A stretch of 41,715 nt of DNA from Flavobacteriales bacterium (GCA_947488235.1 CANLAQ010000024.1:1-41715); one strand, 5' to 3'; counted from the first letter of the stretch, positions 16,064 to 26,189 are shown. A program made the numbers and translations. Notes: generated from the sequence alone by a model not told the origin.

Positions 16064-16339
16064 ATGTCAATAAATTTTAAACCTTTGGCGGATAGAGTTC
16101 TGATAGAACCAGCGCCAGCAGAACAAAAAACAGCGAGTGGAATTTTCATTCCAGATACAGCAAAAGAAAAACCATTAAAAGGTATTATTATTGCCGCAGG
16201 TCAGGGCAAAATAGACGAGCCGATGAGTGTTAAGGTTGGGGATACAGTTCTATTCGGGCAATATTCTGGAACAGAAATAAAAATTGAAGGTAAGACCTTC
16301 TTGATTATGAGAGAATCTGATATTTACGGTATATTTTAA
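16064..16339 (+). CDS. groES: Co-chaperonin GroES
   Basis: The 91-residue protein has the family layout: [19 protein letters not shown] at the start, a mobile loop with [15 protein letters not shown] (residues 23-37), and [36 protein letters not shown] at the end. It caps the GroEL cage. groEL follows after 12 bases. No CIRCE element (TTAGCACTC-N9-GAGTGCTAA) is present upstream and no fully matching TAnnTTTG box is found; CATATTTG near 15990 is the closest. Confidence 0.98.
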   Translation: MSINFKPLADRVLIEPAPAEQKTASGIFIPDTAKEKPLKGIIIAAGQGKIDEPMSVKVGDTVLFGQYSGTEIKIEGKTFLIMRESDIYGIF

Positions 16340-17989
<1,650 letters not shown>

Positions 17990-17996
17990 GACTATA

Positions 17997-18020
17997 GGGC
18001 TTTCGAGCCCTTTCTCGTTT
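17997..18020 (+). terminator. First terminator after groEL
   Basis: GGGCT and AGCCC enclose a stable TTCG tetraloop (17997-18010), followed by a T-rich but interrupted tail (TTTCTCGTTT). It begins seven bases after the groEL stop. Confidence 0.7.
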
Positions 18021-18031
18021 CTTTCTTCCCG

Positions 18032-18043
18032 ATCCGATCGGAT
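18032..18043. repeat. Palindrome between the two groEL terminators
   Basis: ATCCGATCGGAT is a perfect 12-base palindrome. It lies in the 59-base stretch between the two hairpins after groEL. No function is evident. Confidence 0.5.
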
Positions 18044-18069
18044 AGTTAGAGACGGCACTATATAAAGAG

Positions 18070-18099
18070 CCATCGATCTATGATCGGTGGTTTTTTTTT
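18070..18099 (+). terminator. Second terminator after groEL
   Basis: CCATCGATC and GATCGGTGG (18070-18078, 18082-18090) form a 9-bp stem with one G-U pair and a TAT loop, followed by nine T. This is the stronger of the two and ends seven bases before the stop codon of the convergent esterase gene. Confidence 0.85.
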
Positions 18100-18105
18100 A
18101 GCTAT

Positions 18106-19041
18106 TTACCTCAATAAAAAACTCAGCGGTATAGACAAGCGCTTGGACCAATCCTTTTCATTGTGACCAGATTCTTCAAAAACTTTTGAAACCAAGTGAC
18201 GATTATTGTACTTTTTTGATAAATAATTCAATAAGACTTTATGGTAAGGCGGATACCAACTGTCCAAATCTTTTCCCCCTCGATCTAAATAAATACAGTG
18301 ATCACGCTGAGAAGGAAGTTTAAGTTGTAGATAATTGACAAACGGAATCATAATTTTATTTAGATGATCTTCTTGAAGCATATAACTATTTACCATGGGA
18401 CCATGGAAAGATAAACAAGCAACACCTCCGAAAACTTCTGGATATTCGCACATTCCATACAAAGAAATCACAGCTCCCATACTCGAACCCATCATAAAAG
18501 TATGTTGCATGCCTTCTTTACACGATACTTCTTTCTGAACAGAGGGTATTAAGGTATCAACTATCCACTTAAGATAAGAATCACCCCTTAACTTTTCGTT
18601 CCATAATTTTCGCATATAAAAACCTGAAAATGCTGTGTCTAAATCAGCAGAAATAGCTTCCGGAAAAAACTCTGAATACCTATTTGCAGGGTCATTCCAA
18701 ATTCCAACTACGATAAATGCTTGAACTTTATTGTCCTGAATTAAACTGCTGGAGACCTCATCTACGCGCCATTCTTGATGATTCCATGTTGCAGAAGAAT
18801 CAAAAAGCATTTGACCATCATGCATATACACAACATCATATTTCTGTTCACTTGAATAATGCTCAGGAAGCCAAAGGTCGACATTTCTTGTACTTCCGTT
18901 TTTTTGAGCTTGGAAGGTACGCAAAGTTCCAGATCTCACCTGTGTATTTTGCATGCGAACAGAGTCGATTTTTAAGGTTTGACCCATCAATCCATTGATG
19001 AAAAAAATAAAGAAATAGAAACTTAAAAAATACTGTGTCAT
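18106..19041 (-). CDS. Secreted alpha/beta-hydrolase of the putative esterase family
   Basis: The 311-residue protein has an N-terminal signal peptide (cleavage likely after residue 20, GLMGQ) and the esterase D / enterochelin-esterase fold: VDLWLPEHYSSEQKYDVVYMHDGQMLFD near 54-81, the nucleophile elbow GSSMG at 185-189 (Ser187), and a C-terminal His in ESGHNEKDW. Relatives hydrolyse esters such as siderophores, acyl-sugars or acyl-CoA thioesters, so the substrate is open. There is no clear lipobox or T9SS sorting domain, so a periplasmic location is likely. It converges with groEL and has its own full promoter. Confidence 0.85.
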   Translation of the reverse strand: MTQYFLSFYFFIFFINGLMGQTLKIDSVRMQNTQVRSGTLRTFQAQKNGSTRNVDLWLPEHYSSEQKYDVVYMHDGQMLFDSSATWNHQEWRVDEVSSSLIQDNKVQAFIVVGIWNDPANRYSEFFPEAISADLDTAFSGFYMRKLWNEKLRGDSYLKWIVDTLIPSVQKEVSCKEGMQHTFMMGSSMGAVISLYGMCEYPEVFGGVACLSFHGPMVNSYMLQEDHLNKIMIPFVNYLQLKLPSQRDHCIYLDRGGKDLDSWYPPYHKVLLNYLSKKYNNRHLVSKVFEESGHNEKDWSKRLSIPLSFLLR

Positions 19042-19066
19042 TTTCAGGCCAATAAACTATAAAAAA

Positions 19067-19096
19067 CAAATATAATTCCTTTTATCCCCAAAGCAA
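19067..19096 (-). promoter_or_regulatory. Promoter of the esterase gene
   Basis: TATATTTG on the minus strand (19067-19074) fits TAnnTTTG and a TTG (19094-19096) lies exactly 19 bases upstream. The leader is about 20 bases. Confidence 0.75.
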
Positions 19097-19100
19097 TGCT

Positions 19101-19108
19101 TATTTTTG
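19101..19108 (+). promoter_or_regulatory. -7 box of ccsBA
   Basis: TATTTTTG on the plus strand fits TAnnTTTG, 17 bases before the ATG at 19126. No TTG is seen at the expected -33 position. It lies next to the divergent esterase promoter. Confidence 0.5.
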
Positions 19109-19125
19109 CACTATAAAAATTGGAT

Positions 19126-22100
19126 ATGATGGATCGCCTTTTTAAACAAATATTTGCAATGCGCTATATTGCAATGGGACTCTTTGTTTTTCTTATTGCA
19201 ATAGGTACAGCAACTTTTTTAGAATCACTTTATGGAATTCAAACGGCAAGAATCCTAGTGTATAATGCAACATGGTTTACGCTTTTACTGGTTTATTTAT
19301 GTTTTGGATTGATTTCCAATATCATTAATTATCGCATGTTTCAAAGAGAAAAAATCGCAACCTTAAGTTTCCACCTTGCTTTTTTAATCATTATGATTGG
19401 AGCGGCCATTACCAGATATTATAGTTTTGAAGGGCAAATGATTATTCGTGAAGGTACTGCTGTAGATTTTATTCTCACCGGAGATCCACATTTATTGGTC
19501 TATGCAAGTGATGGTAAAAAAGACCAAACAGAAGTTTACAATCATTTTATGTCGCCAATAACCAATAATAATTTTGAACATGAAATGGCTTTTGGAAATA
19601 AGGTAATTGAAATCAATTATGTTGATTTTAAAAGTAGAGCCATAGATACCGTTATTATAGACAAGAATGAGAAAGGTGCCGTTTTAGATATCGTGGTGGG
19701 TGGTATGAAGTCCAATTATGTAGGAGAAAAGGAAATTTTTATGGCGGGGTCAATTCCTATTGCCTATAATGCTGATTTGAATCAATCTGGAGTAAAGATT
19801 AAAAAAAACGGTAGCGATTTTTTAATAAAAACAAATATTCCCTTGCGTTATTTGGCCATGACAGAGATGCAAAAGGCAAGACAAACTGGAGCACCAATTC
19901 CAGATAGTGCTTATACTCAGGTAGCATTAAACAAATGGGAGCCATTGAAAACCCGAACATTATATGAATCAGGCCAAGAGCAATTTGTTGTAAAACAGGT
20001 AATTCAGCATGCAAGCAAAACACTATATGAAACTGGAATTAAAAATAAAGGTGCCGATTATCTAACCGTTGAAGTGAAATGTGGTAAAAGCTCAAAAATA
20101 GTTCAGTTAGAAGGTGGCCTTGGTACACTTCCTGAACCTAAAAGAATTTCTTTGGACGGACTTTTAGTTCAATTAGAATATGGTTCCATTCGAATGCCTT
20201 TACCCTTCGCAGTGGGATGTAAAAATTTTACCTTAAAAACTTATCCTGGATCGGAATCTCCCTCTTCATTTGAAAGTGAAATTAGAATTATCGATAAGAA
20301 AAAGAATTACATCAGCGATCGCAAAGTTTTTATGAATAATGTTACCGATTACAGTGGGTTTCGATTTTTTCAATCAAGCTACGACTTAGACAATCCACAA
20401 ACTCCAGAAAATGAGGAAGGAACAAGATTGAGTGTGAATCATGATTGGTTAGGAACCAATATTACCTATTTAGGTTATTTACTGATGGGAATTGGAATGA
20501 TATTATCTCTGTTCTCTAGAACAGGAAGGTTTAAAGATTTGAATAAAAAATTAAGTATTCTAAAAAGTCAACGCGAAAAAATCGGAATATTTATTGCGCT
20601 ATTTGCCTTATCTTTTACTGGTTATGCTCAAGAACATAGTCACAGTAGTGAAAGCAAAACCAATGCTATTTATCGTATAATTAATAAAGAGCATTCAGAG
20701 GAACTCGCTTCCCTTCTCATCCAAAACTATGAAGGACGCATTGTACCTTTTCATTCCTTGTGTGATGAATTGCTGAGAAAAGTTCATGGAGGAAAGACTT
20801 ACAACGATTACAATGCAGTTCAGGCGGTTATTAGTATGCATATGTATCCTAATCATTGGATGAACGAAAAAGTAATTGCAATCCCAAGTGCATTAAGAGA
20901 GCGTTTGAAATTAGAGCCTTACGCTAGTACTATTGATTTAACAAGTAAAGATGGAAATTTTAAATGGCTAAAAGAATATAAGGTAGCGCATCAAAAATTA
21001 GAATCTAAGAGAGATGAATTTGATAAGAAATTAATCATATTGATTGATAGATTCGAGGTAATGAATTTGATTTTTACCTGGCAATACATGCGAATTATTC
21101 CAAAAACTGGCGACAAGAACAATAAATGGTTCATTCCAATGGATATGGAATTGATGAAAGTTGATTCCGTTTCATCACCTCAAACCTTGCAATACCTATC
21201 TGCAATTGATCAGGCTGCTAAAACTGGTTCCTATGGCGCTGCACAAGATTTACTAATTCAAATCAAAAAATTCCAACGAACCGCTGGAGCAGCTGTAGTG
21301 CCAAGTGAAGGGAAGGTGAAGATAGAGATCAGCTATAATAACATGGAAATATTCAAGAATACATGGAAGGTTTATCTTTATTCTGGAATTTTTCTATTAC
21401 TTATCTTTTACTTGTCTGTGTTTTTTAAAATTGGATCTAAAATCACAAAGACTATTACTGTCATTAGAAAGGCGTTTTTCTACCTCTTATTATTAATCTT
21501 TATTTACCACGGCGCAGGACTTGGCATGAGATGGTATATTTCTGGTCATGCACCTTGGAGTAATGGTTATGAAGCGGTGATTTTCATTGCATGGGTAACA
21601 ATGCTTGCAGGATTTCTTTTTTCAAAAAAGAACGAAATTGTATTGCCAGGAACGGCAATATTAGCGGCTATGATGATCATTGTTAGCGAAATGAATTTAC
21701 TAAATCCACAAATCACTCCATTAGTACCCGTATTAAAATCATACTGGCTCATGATTCATGTTGCAATTATTACTGGAAGTTATGGGTTTTTGGGCTTGGC
21801 CTGTATTTTAGGCTTACTGAACCTAGTTCTATATATTTTTAGAGGGGACACCAATGGTAAAGTAGTAACACGAAACATTTCAGAATTAACTTACATTTCA
21901 GAAATGACCATGACAATTGGAGTCTTTATGTTAACCGTAGGAACATTTTTAGGCGGTGTTTGGGCCAATGAATCATGGGGGAGATATTGGGGATGGGATC
22001 CAAAAGAAACTTGGGCATTAGTCTCCGTATTGGTTTATGCGATCATTCTACATTTGCGCTATATTCCCGGTTTAAAAAGTAAATTCGTTTTTAATGTGGT

Positions 22101-22320
22101 ATCTTTTTGGGGATATTCAGCGATCTTATTTACCTTTTTCGGGGTCAATTTCATGTTGGTAGGACTACATTCCTATGCGCAGGGAGATGGCTTGGGTAAA
22201 TTTCCTGGATGGCTTACCTTATTGATCATTTTCTTTGTTTTATTTACAGCTTTAGCTGCAATTATGAACCGTAAATACAAGAACAAAAACACCTCTAACA
22301 AAGCGCCACTTGAAGCCTGA
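19126..22320 (+). CDS. ccsBA: Fused cytochrome c synthetase CcsBA (ResB-CcsA)
   Basis: This 1064-residue membrane protein exports haem and attaches it to CXXCH motifs of apocytochromes c (System II). The N-terminal part is ResB/CcsB-like: membrane helices at about 12-32, 45-65 and 85-103 with a His in SFHLAFLIIMIGAAITRYY, a large periplasmic part, and a helix near 450. After a second periplasmic stretch comes the CcsA part with about eight helices, the haem-handling WGRYWGWDPKETWALV (WWD) motif, the periplasmic His residues in YWLMIHVAIITGSYGF and MLVGLHSYAQG, and a His in IYHGAGLGMRWYISGHAP. I chose ATG 19126; the frame opens from a TTG at 19120. It overlaps the next gene by 11 bases. c-type cytochromes are therefore expected in the organism. 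Confidence 0.93.
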   Translation: MMDRLFKQIFAMRYIAMGLFVFLIAIGTATFLESLYGIQTARILVYNATWFTLLLVYLCFGLISNIINYRMFQREKIATLSFHLAFLIIMIGAAITRYYSFEGQMIIREGTAVDFILTGDPHLLVYASDGKKDQTEVYNHFMSPITNNNFEHEMAFGNKVIEINYVDFKSRAIDTVIIDKNEKGAVLDIVVGGMKSNYVGEKEIFMAGSIPIAYNADLNQSGVKIKKNGSDFLIKTNIPLRYLAMTEMQKARQTGAPIPDSAYTQVALNKWEPLKTRTLYESGQEQFVVKQVIQHASKTLYETGIKNKGADYLTVEVKCGKSSKIVQLEGGLGTLPEPKRISLDGLLVQLEYGSIRMPLPFAVGCKNFTLKTYPGSESPSSFESEIRIIDKKKNYISDRKVFMNNVTDYSGFRFFQSSYDLDNPQTPENEEGTRLSVNHDWLGTNITYLGYLLMGIGMILSLFSRTGRFKDLNKKLSILKSQREKIGIFIALFALSFTGYAQEHSHSSESKTNAIYRIINKEHSEELASLLIQNYEGRIVPFHSLCDELLRKVHGGKTYNDYNAVQAVISMHMYPNHWMNEKVIAIPSALRERLKLEPYASTIDLTSKDGNFKWLKEYKVAHQKLESKRDEFDKKLIILIDRFEVMNLIFTWQYMRIIPKTGDKNNKWFIPMDMELMKVDSVSSPQTLQYLSAIDQAAKTGSYGAAQDLLIQIKKFQRTAGAAVVPSEGKVKIEISYNNMEIFKNTWKVYLYSGIFLLLIFYLSVFFKIGSKITKTITVIRKAFFYLLLLIFIYHGAGLGMRWYISGHAPWSNGYEAVIFIAWVTMLAGFLFSKKNEIVLPGTAILAAMMIIVSEMNLLNPQITPLVPVLKSYWLMIHVAIITGSYGFLGLACILGLLNLVLYIFRGDTNGKVVTRNISELTYISEMTMTIGVFMLTVGTFLGGVWANESWGRYWGWDPKETWALVSVLVYAIILHLRYIPGLKSKFVFNVVSFWGYSAILFTFFGVNFMLVGLHSYAQGDGLGKFPGWLTLLIIFFVLFTALAAIMNRKYKNKNTSNKAPLEA

Positions 22321-22987
22321 AAATATACTGTACGAAGACAACCATGTAATTGTGGTAAATAAAATGCCCTCTGAAATTGTTCAAGGGGATAAAACGGGAG
22401 ATGCAACACTTCCGGATGCAATAAAAGCATATTTAAAGGAAAAATACAACAAACCGGGTAATGTTTTCTGTGGGGTAATTCACCGATTAGACCGACCAAC
22501 AAGCGGTGCTGTAGTTTTTGCGAAGACCAGTAAAGGCTTGGAGCGCTTGAATGCTCAATTTAGAGAAAAGGATACGCACAAAGTGTATTGGGCGATTGTA
22601 GATAAGTTACCTGCTGAAAAAAATGGTGAACTTGTTCACTACTTGAAAAAGAATGAAAAGCAAAACAAAAGTTATATCTCTACTGCAAAAACTCTTGGTG
22701 CTAAGGAAGCAAAATTATCGTATCGGTGGATTAAATCTTCAGATAATTATCACCTATTAGAAGTACATTTGGAAACGGGCAGACACCACCAAATCAGGGC
22801 GCAATTGTCAAGTATTGGATGTATTATTAAAGGAGATTTGAAATATGGTGCTAAGCGCTCTAATCCTGACGGATCGATTTGTTTGCATGCACGAGAGTTA
22901 TCTTTTAATCATCCTACCAATCAAGAACCGATTACGGTAATTGCTCCTGTACCACAGGATCCTATCTGGCAATTTTTTGAGCAATAA
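22310..22987 (+). CDS. RluA-family RNA pseudouridine synthase
   Basis: The 225-residue protein has the RluA motifs: ILYEDNHVIVVNKMPSEIVQGDKTGD at the start, the catalytic Asp in GVIHRLDRPTSGAVVFAKT (residues 50-68), the ETGRHHQIRAQLSSIGCIIKGDLKYGA block and a C-terminal CLHARELSFNHP. It has no S4 domain. It isomerises uridine in rRNA or tRNA; the target base cannot be told from sequence. The start is a TTG at 22310, inside the end of ccsBA; the next Met comes too late, within the core. Confidence 0.9.
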   Translation: MKPENILYEDNHVIVVNKMPSEIVQGDKTGDATLPDAIKAYLKEKYNKPGNVFCGVIHRLDRPTSGAVVFAKTSKGLERLNAQFREKDTHKVYWAIVDKLPAEKNGELVHYLKKNEKQNKSYISTAKTLGAKEAKLSYRWIKSSDNYHLLEVHLETGRHHQIRAQLSSIGCIIKGDLKYGAKRSNPDGSICLHARELSFNHPTNQEPITVIAPVPQDPIWQFFEQ

Positions 22988-23013
22988 AAAAGGCCGTTTT
23001 TTCAAACGACCTT
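22985..23013 (-). terminator. Terminator of the DUF1573 gene
   Basis: On the minus strand AAGGTCGTTT and AAACGGCCTT (plus 23004-23013 and 22990-22999) form a 10-bp stem with one G-U pair and a GAAA loop, followed by a run of T. On the plus strand the same stem has a C-A mismatch. The stop codon of the plus-strand pseudouridine synthase adjoins it. Confidence 0.8.
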
Positions 23014-23032
23014 CAGTATTATTAAATATTGA

Positions 23033-23476
23033 TTAGTTTCCTGTTGGAGCACCTGATGTATTCACTGGAGCACCACCTTCTGGAGCTGGACCAACTTCAC
23101 CTTTAATACGAATAATCATATCTGGGCTATTGATAGCATTAGAAGTAATAGTTACGCTTTTATTGATTGGGCCTGGACGCTTGGTGTCATACTTCACACG
23201 AATAGCTCCTTTTGCTCCTGGAGCAATTGGTTCTTTCGGCCACTCAGGCACTGTACATCCACATGAACCTTTAGCATTTGAAATAATCAATGGCTCATTA
23301 CCCGTGTTTTTAAATTCAAATGAACAATAAGGATCACCATCATATTTGATGTTTCCATAATCATGAACTTCTTTAGAGAATTCGATTTTTGCTCCTTTAT
23401 CAATTTGAGCAGATACAGTGTTCATCGCTAATGAAGCAACAAACAACAAGCTAAAGCTTAAAAATAATTTTTTCAT
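23033..23476 (-). CDS. Secreted DUF1573 (Ig-like) protein
   Basis: The 147-residue protein has a signal peptide (MKKLFLSFSLLFVASLAMNTVSAQ, cleavage near residue 24) and one DUF1573 domain: EVHDYGNIKYDGDPYCSFEFKNTGNEPLII, then the diagnostic SCGCTVPEWPKEPIAPG and IRVKYDTKRPGPINKSVTITSN. The fold is Ig/MSP-like. The family is very common in Bacteroidota; its function is not known. The tail is Gly/Pro/Asn-rich. It is a single-gene transcript with its own promoter and terminator. Confidence 0.9.
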   Translation of the reverse strand: MKKLFLSFSLLFVASLAMNTVSAQIDKGAKIEFSKEVHDYGNIKYDGDPYCSFEFKNTGNEPLIISNAKGSCGCTVPEWPKEPIAPGAKGAIRVKYDTKRPGPINKSVTITSNAINSPDMIIRIKGEVGPAPEGGAPVNTSGAPTGN

Positions 23477-23493
23477 AGTTGTGTTTTTTTTAT

Positions 23494-23519
23494 CAAATGT
23501 ACATTCAAATTTTCGACAA
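23494..23519 (-). promoter_or_regulatory. Promoter of the DUF1573 gene
   Basis: TACATTTG on the minus strand (23494-23501) fits TAnnTTTG; a TTG (23517-23519) lies 15 bases upstream. Confidence 0.55.
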
Positions 23520-23560
23520 TAAAAAAATTAACATAACATTAACAGCGAAGAATTTCTATA

Positions 23561-24124
23561 CTATCTTGAAAGTGGGGCAGATTGAAAGTCAATATATTCA
23601 AATAATGTCATGTCTATATGCTTTAAACGCTCCAATACATCCTTTCTTTTCTCCTGTGTTATTGTAGGTTCTTTCAGCAATAGATTGTAATATTTTCGAA
23701 TTTGGGCAGTATCTCTTGGAGTAATCATGATATCATAAGTAGATGCCATACTTTCAATAATAAAATCACGATTCTTAAATTTCGGAAAAGAATTAAGTAA
23801 AGTATCCCCATAAGCAAGGGCCTTCTGGTGCGCATTTAAATCAGAATATTTAATATGCACTTTCATCAAACAAGTTGCAGCATAATCTTCTTTTGGATAC
23901 GCGTGATAAAATGCCACCAAGCGGTTTATTAATTCAATATTTGTCAAGCTTGGAATTTTATTTGCCTGAGCAGGATCTCGCTGAAGGGACATAATGGAAT
24001 CCTCCATATCTGTTATTGATTTTATCAATGCTTCATGATCTTTTGAATTGGCTGTATCAGAAGAATTGCAAGCTGCTAAAAACATCCCTAAAGAAAGAAA
24101 GCTGTAATAAAATAATTGTTTCAT
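23561..24124 (-). CDS. Lipoprotein with TPR-like helices, unknown role
   Basis: The 187-residue protein has a lipoprotein signal with Cys19 (MFLAACNSS) and a helical body with short repeats of the tetratricopeptide kind (LINRLVAFYHAYPKEDYAATCLMKVHIKYSDLNAHQKALAYGDTLLNSFP). It lies last in the order ruvX-def-lipoprotein and overlaps def by four bases (ATGA). I cannot assign a family; a role as a scaffold in the periplasm is a guess. The 84-base gap downstream has no obvious terminator. Confidence 0.8.
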   Translation of the reverse strand: MKQLFYYSFLSLGMFLAACNSSDTANSKDHEALIKSITDMEDSIMSLQRDPAQANKIPSLTNIELINRLVAFYHAYPKEDYAATCLMKVHIKYSDLNAHQKALAYGDTLLNSFPKFKNRDFIIESMASTYDIMITPRDTAQIRKYYNLLLKEPTITQEKRKDVLERLKHIDMTLFEYIDFQSAPLSR

Positions 24125-24720
24125 AATAGTTTGGTTTTCTTATTCGTGTTAAATTTCATTTTATAATCTACTTCAATCGCTCCTATCGAGATATTTGATA
24201 ATCTTTTTTGAATCAATTTCTTTTTTAGAGGCGTTAATTTATCTGTGAACAGCACCCCTTCCAAATGATCATATTCATGTTGAATAATCCGTGCAGCATA
24301 CCCGTCAAACCTTTCTTCATGAAAATTCCAATTTTCATCATAATAGGTGAGCAATATGGTATCGCGACGGTATACATTTTCACGAATTTTCGGTATGGAC
24401 AAACATCCTTCTTGAAAGGACCACATATCACCTGTCTCTTCCTCAATAATTGGATTAATGATTACCTTTTTAAAATTTTCAATTCCTGCAGCTTTTGGGT
24501 CTGGTTCTTCCCCTTCCTCATCAGCAAAAGGAGCTCCATCGACTATAAATAATCGAATCCCTAATCCAATTTGTGGAGCAGCTAGTCCAACACCTTTTGC
24601 TTTATACATGGTTTCAAACATGTTAGCAATAAGGATTGTCAATTCGGGATAAGAAGCCTCTATTTCAGTGGCTACCTTTTTTAAAACCGGATCGCCATAA
24701 GCGACAATTGGCAAAATCAT
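24121..24720 (-). CDS. def: Peptide deformylase
   Basis: Def removes the formyl group from the initiator methionine of new proteins. The 199-residue protein shows all three motifs: GVGLAAPQIG (near 43-52), EGCLSIP (near 109-115) with the metal-binding Cys, and QHEYDHLEG (near 152-160) with the two metal-binding His and the catalytic Glu. An insertion of acidic residues (DEEGEEPDPKAAG) between motifs 1 and 2 is seen in Bacteroidota forms. It follows ruvX after 43 bases and is coupled to the lipoprotein gene. Confidence 0.97.
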   Translation of the reverse strand: MILPIVAYGDPVLKKVATEIEASYPELTILIANMFETMYKAKGVGLAAPQIGLGIRLFIVDGAPFADEEGEEPDPKAAGIENFKKVIINPIIEEETGDMWSFQEGCLSIPKIRENVYRRDTILLTYYDENWNFHEERFDGYAARIIQHEYDHLEGVLFTDKLTPLKKKLIQKRLSNISIGAIEVDYKMKFNTNKKTKLL

Positions 24721-24763
24721 TGTTTACTTTTTTAAAGACAAAATTAAGCATAGATATTTAAAA

Positions 24764-25171
24764 TCACACACCAGCGAGGTAATCTTGTAGAATTAAAGTT
24801 GCGCTTATAGTATCCACCAGACCCTTATCCTTTTTATGTTTGGCTTTTCCACCTTGATGAATAACTTGCATGGCTCTTTGAGAAGTATAGCGTTCGTCTT
24901 GTAAAATCACCTCAGCACCAACAAATTGTTTTTCAAGTGCTTCTTTTAACAATCTTACATTTTCAGTGATATGTGTATCTGTACCGTCAACTGAAGTGGG
25001 GAAACCTAAAACAATGGTAGTGATATTATTTTTAGCAAAAAGTTGAATGAGATAAGTCATTAGAGTGTCAGAAGCAACTGCAGTAAGTGGACTTGCAATA
25101 ATCCGATGGTCATCAGTCAAGGCAAGGCCAGTTCTTTTCAATCCAAAATCTATTCCAAGTGCTTTAGTCAT
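24764..25171 (-). CDS. ruvX: Putative pre-16S rRNA nuclease / Holliday junction resolvase (YqgF family)
   Basis: The protein (135 residues from ATG 25171) has the RNase H fold motifs of YqgF/RuvX: ALGIDFGLKRTGLALTD at the start, IVLGFPTSVDGTDT near the middle, LQDERYTSQRA, and a final Asp in LVDTISATLILQDYL. Members mature the 5' end of 16S rRNA; a resolvase role was proposed. The frame opens ten codons further upstream at 25201, but a TACCTTTG box at 25176-25183 overlaps that extension and the core begins at the inner ATG, so I use 25171. The mRNA is probably leaderless. Confidence 0.93.
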   Translation of the reverse strand: MTKALGIDFGLKRTGLALTDDHRIIASPLTAVASDTLMTYLIQLFAKNNITTIVLGFPTSVDGTDTHITENVRLLKEALEKQFVGAEVILQDERYTSQRAMQVIHQGGKAKHKKDKGLVDTISATLILQDYLAGV

Positions 25172-25175
25172 GGTG

Positions 25176-25201
25176 CAAAGGTAAGGAAGAGAATAAAACA
25201 A
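25176..25201 (-). promoter_or_regulatory. Promoter of ruvX-def
   Basis: TACCTTTG on the minus strand (25176-25183) fits TAnnTTTG; a TTG (25199-25201) lies 15 bases upstream. Only four bases separate the box from the ruvX ATG, so transcription likely starts at or next to the start codon. Confidence 0.6.
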
Positions 25202-25216
25202 TCTAATTATTAGATT
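25200..25216. repeat. Palindrome at the ruvX promoter
   Basis: AATCTAATTATTAGATT is a 7-bp inverted repeat around TTA. It overlaps the -33 element of ruvX and could be an operator, or chance in A/T-rich sequence. The rest of the gap to 25391 shows the -7 box at 25342 and no other structure I trust. Confidence 0.4.
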
Positions 25217-25341
25217 TAATTAATGTGATATGATCCTTGAAATGTTAACTAAAATTGAGAAAAAACTCCTTGATTTTTCAATTGAGTGCGCGTACTTTTA
25301 CACTTAAAATACAAGCGCGAAAATTCAAACAAAAATATGGG

Positions 25342-25349
25342 TAACTTTG
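25342..25349 (+). promoter_or_regulatory. -7 box of the lipoprotein/barrel/GLPGLI genes
   Basis: TAACTTTG on the plus strand fits TAnnTTTG, 42 bases before the ATG. No TTG is seen at the expected -33 distance. Confidence 0.5.
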
Positions 25350-25391
25350 AATCCCAAAAGCCGTATTAAAATATATTATCAAAAATAAAAT

Positions 25392-26189
25392 ATGCGTCGA
25401 ATATCCTATTTATTGTTTTTATTGGTTATTTGTACAAGTGCCTGTACCAACAAAGACGAAACCCTACTCGACCCAAGCACCGATATTCCAACAACGCAAA
25501 AAAACATTTCCGCTTTCAATGGTCAAGAAAAATTTGATAAAGCAGTTAATTTTCTAGATTCAGCTGAACATCCATTAGCTTTCAGTAGTTTGAATTATGC
25601 AAATGATTTAGGAATTAGTAAAAAGATCTCTGGATTTGGAAATCAAAATGGAGACATTATCAAATTGCAACAAGAAACCACCTACCCAAGTGGACAAGCA
25701 GAAACAATAAGTTATTATTTTGGTCCCAATGGGATGATCTGTGCCAATAGGCATTTTGTTCATTTTGCTGAAAAAACCAGCTTTTGTATGGACACAAAGT
25801 CTTATTTTGATAAAAATGGAGCTGTAATTTATACTTGTAAACGACAAAGTGACAATGAAGAAAAATTACTGCAATTACCATTTACGAGTACCGAAAAAAA
25901 GGCATTTAGCGTCTTGAATGCCATGGAGATATTGAATCAAAAAGGCAAATACGAAACGCGTTTGCAAGGTTTTATGGAGGCTGAGTCGAAACAATTTATC
26001 ATTGTGGGTACCAAATATTATAATTCTGCGATTGCCTATGATCCGGAGAATAAATTAATTAAAGAATTAAATAATAAAGGAGAAAGTGCCTTACAAACCT
26101 TATTAAAAGTGAATTTTACTGAAGTGAGAGAATCCAATGGGTTTACCTATCAAGGCTTACTTGAAATAAAAATAGTCCCTGAAAAATGA
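25392..26189 (+). CDS. Uncharacterised lipoprotein
   Basis: The 265-residue protein has a lipoprotein signal with Cys18 (CTSACTNKDE) and no domain I recognise. The body is likely beta-rich, with alternating short strands (ISYYFGPNGMICANRHFVHF, SYFDKNGAVIYTCKRQ) that recall the repeat-like strands of toxin-type or MORN-type proteins, but the resemblance is loose. It overlaps the open frame of the following outer-membrane barrel by four bases (ATGA), which suggests joint translation and a role with it at the outer membrane. Confidence 0.8.
   Translation: MRRISYLLFLLVICTSACTNKDETLLDPSTDIPTTQKNISAFNGQEKFDKAVNFLDSAEHPLAFSSLNYANDLGISKKISGFGNQNGDIIKLQQETTYPSGQAETISYYFGPNGMICANRHFVHFAEKTSFCMDTKSYFDKNGAVIYTCKRQSDNEEKLLQLPFTSTEKKAFSVLNAMEILNQKGKYETRLQGFMEAESKQFIIVGTKYYNSAIAYDPENKLIKELNNKGESALQTLLKVNFTEVRESNGFTYQGLLEIKIVPEK

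Noticed and set aside
23479..23667. Plus-strand ORF of 62 codons between the DUF1573 and lipoprotein genes
   Set aside because: It covers the DUF1573 promoter and the 3' end of the convergent lipoprotein gene, has no recognisable start signal and looks like chance.
25280..25325. Imperfect inverted repeat GCGCGTACTTTT / AAAATACAAGCGCG before the lipoprotein gene
   Set aside because: The arms pair only with bulges and mismatches, and no T run follows; not enough to call a regulatory structure.
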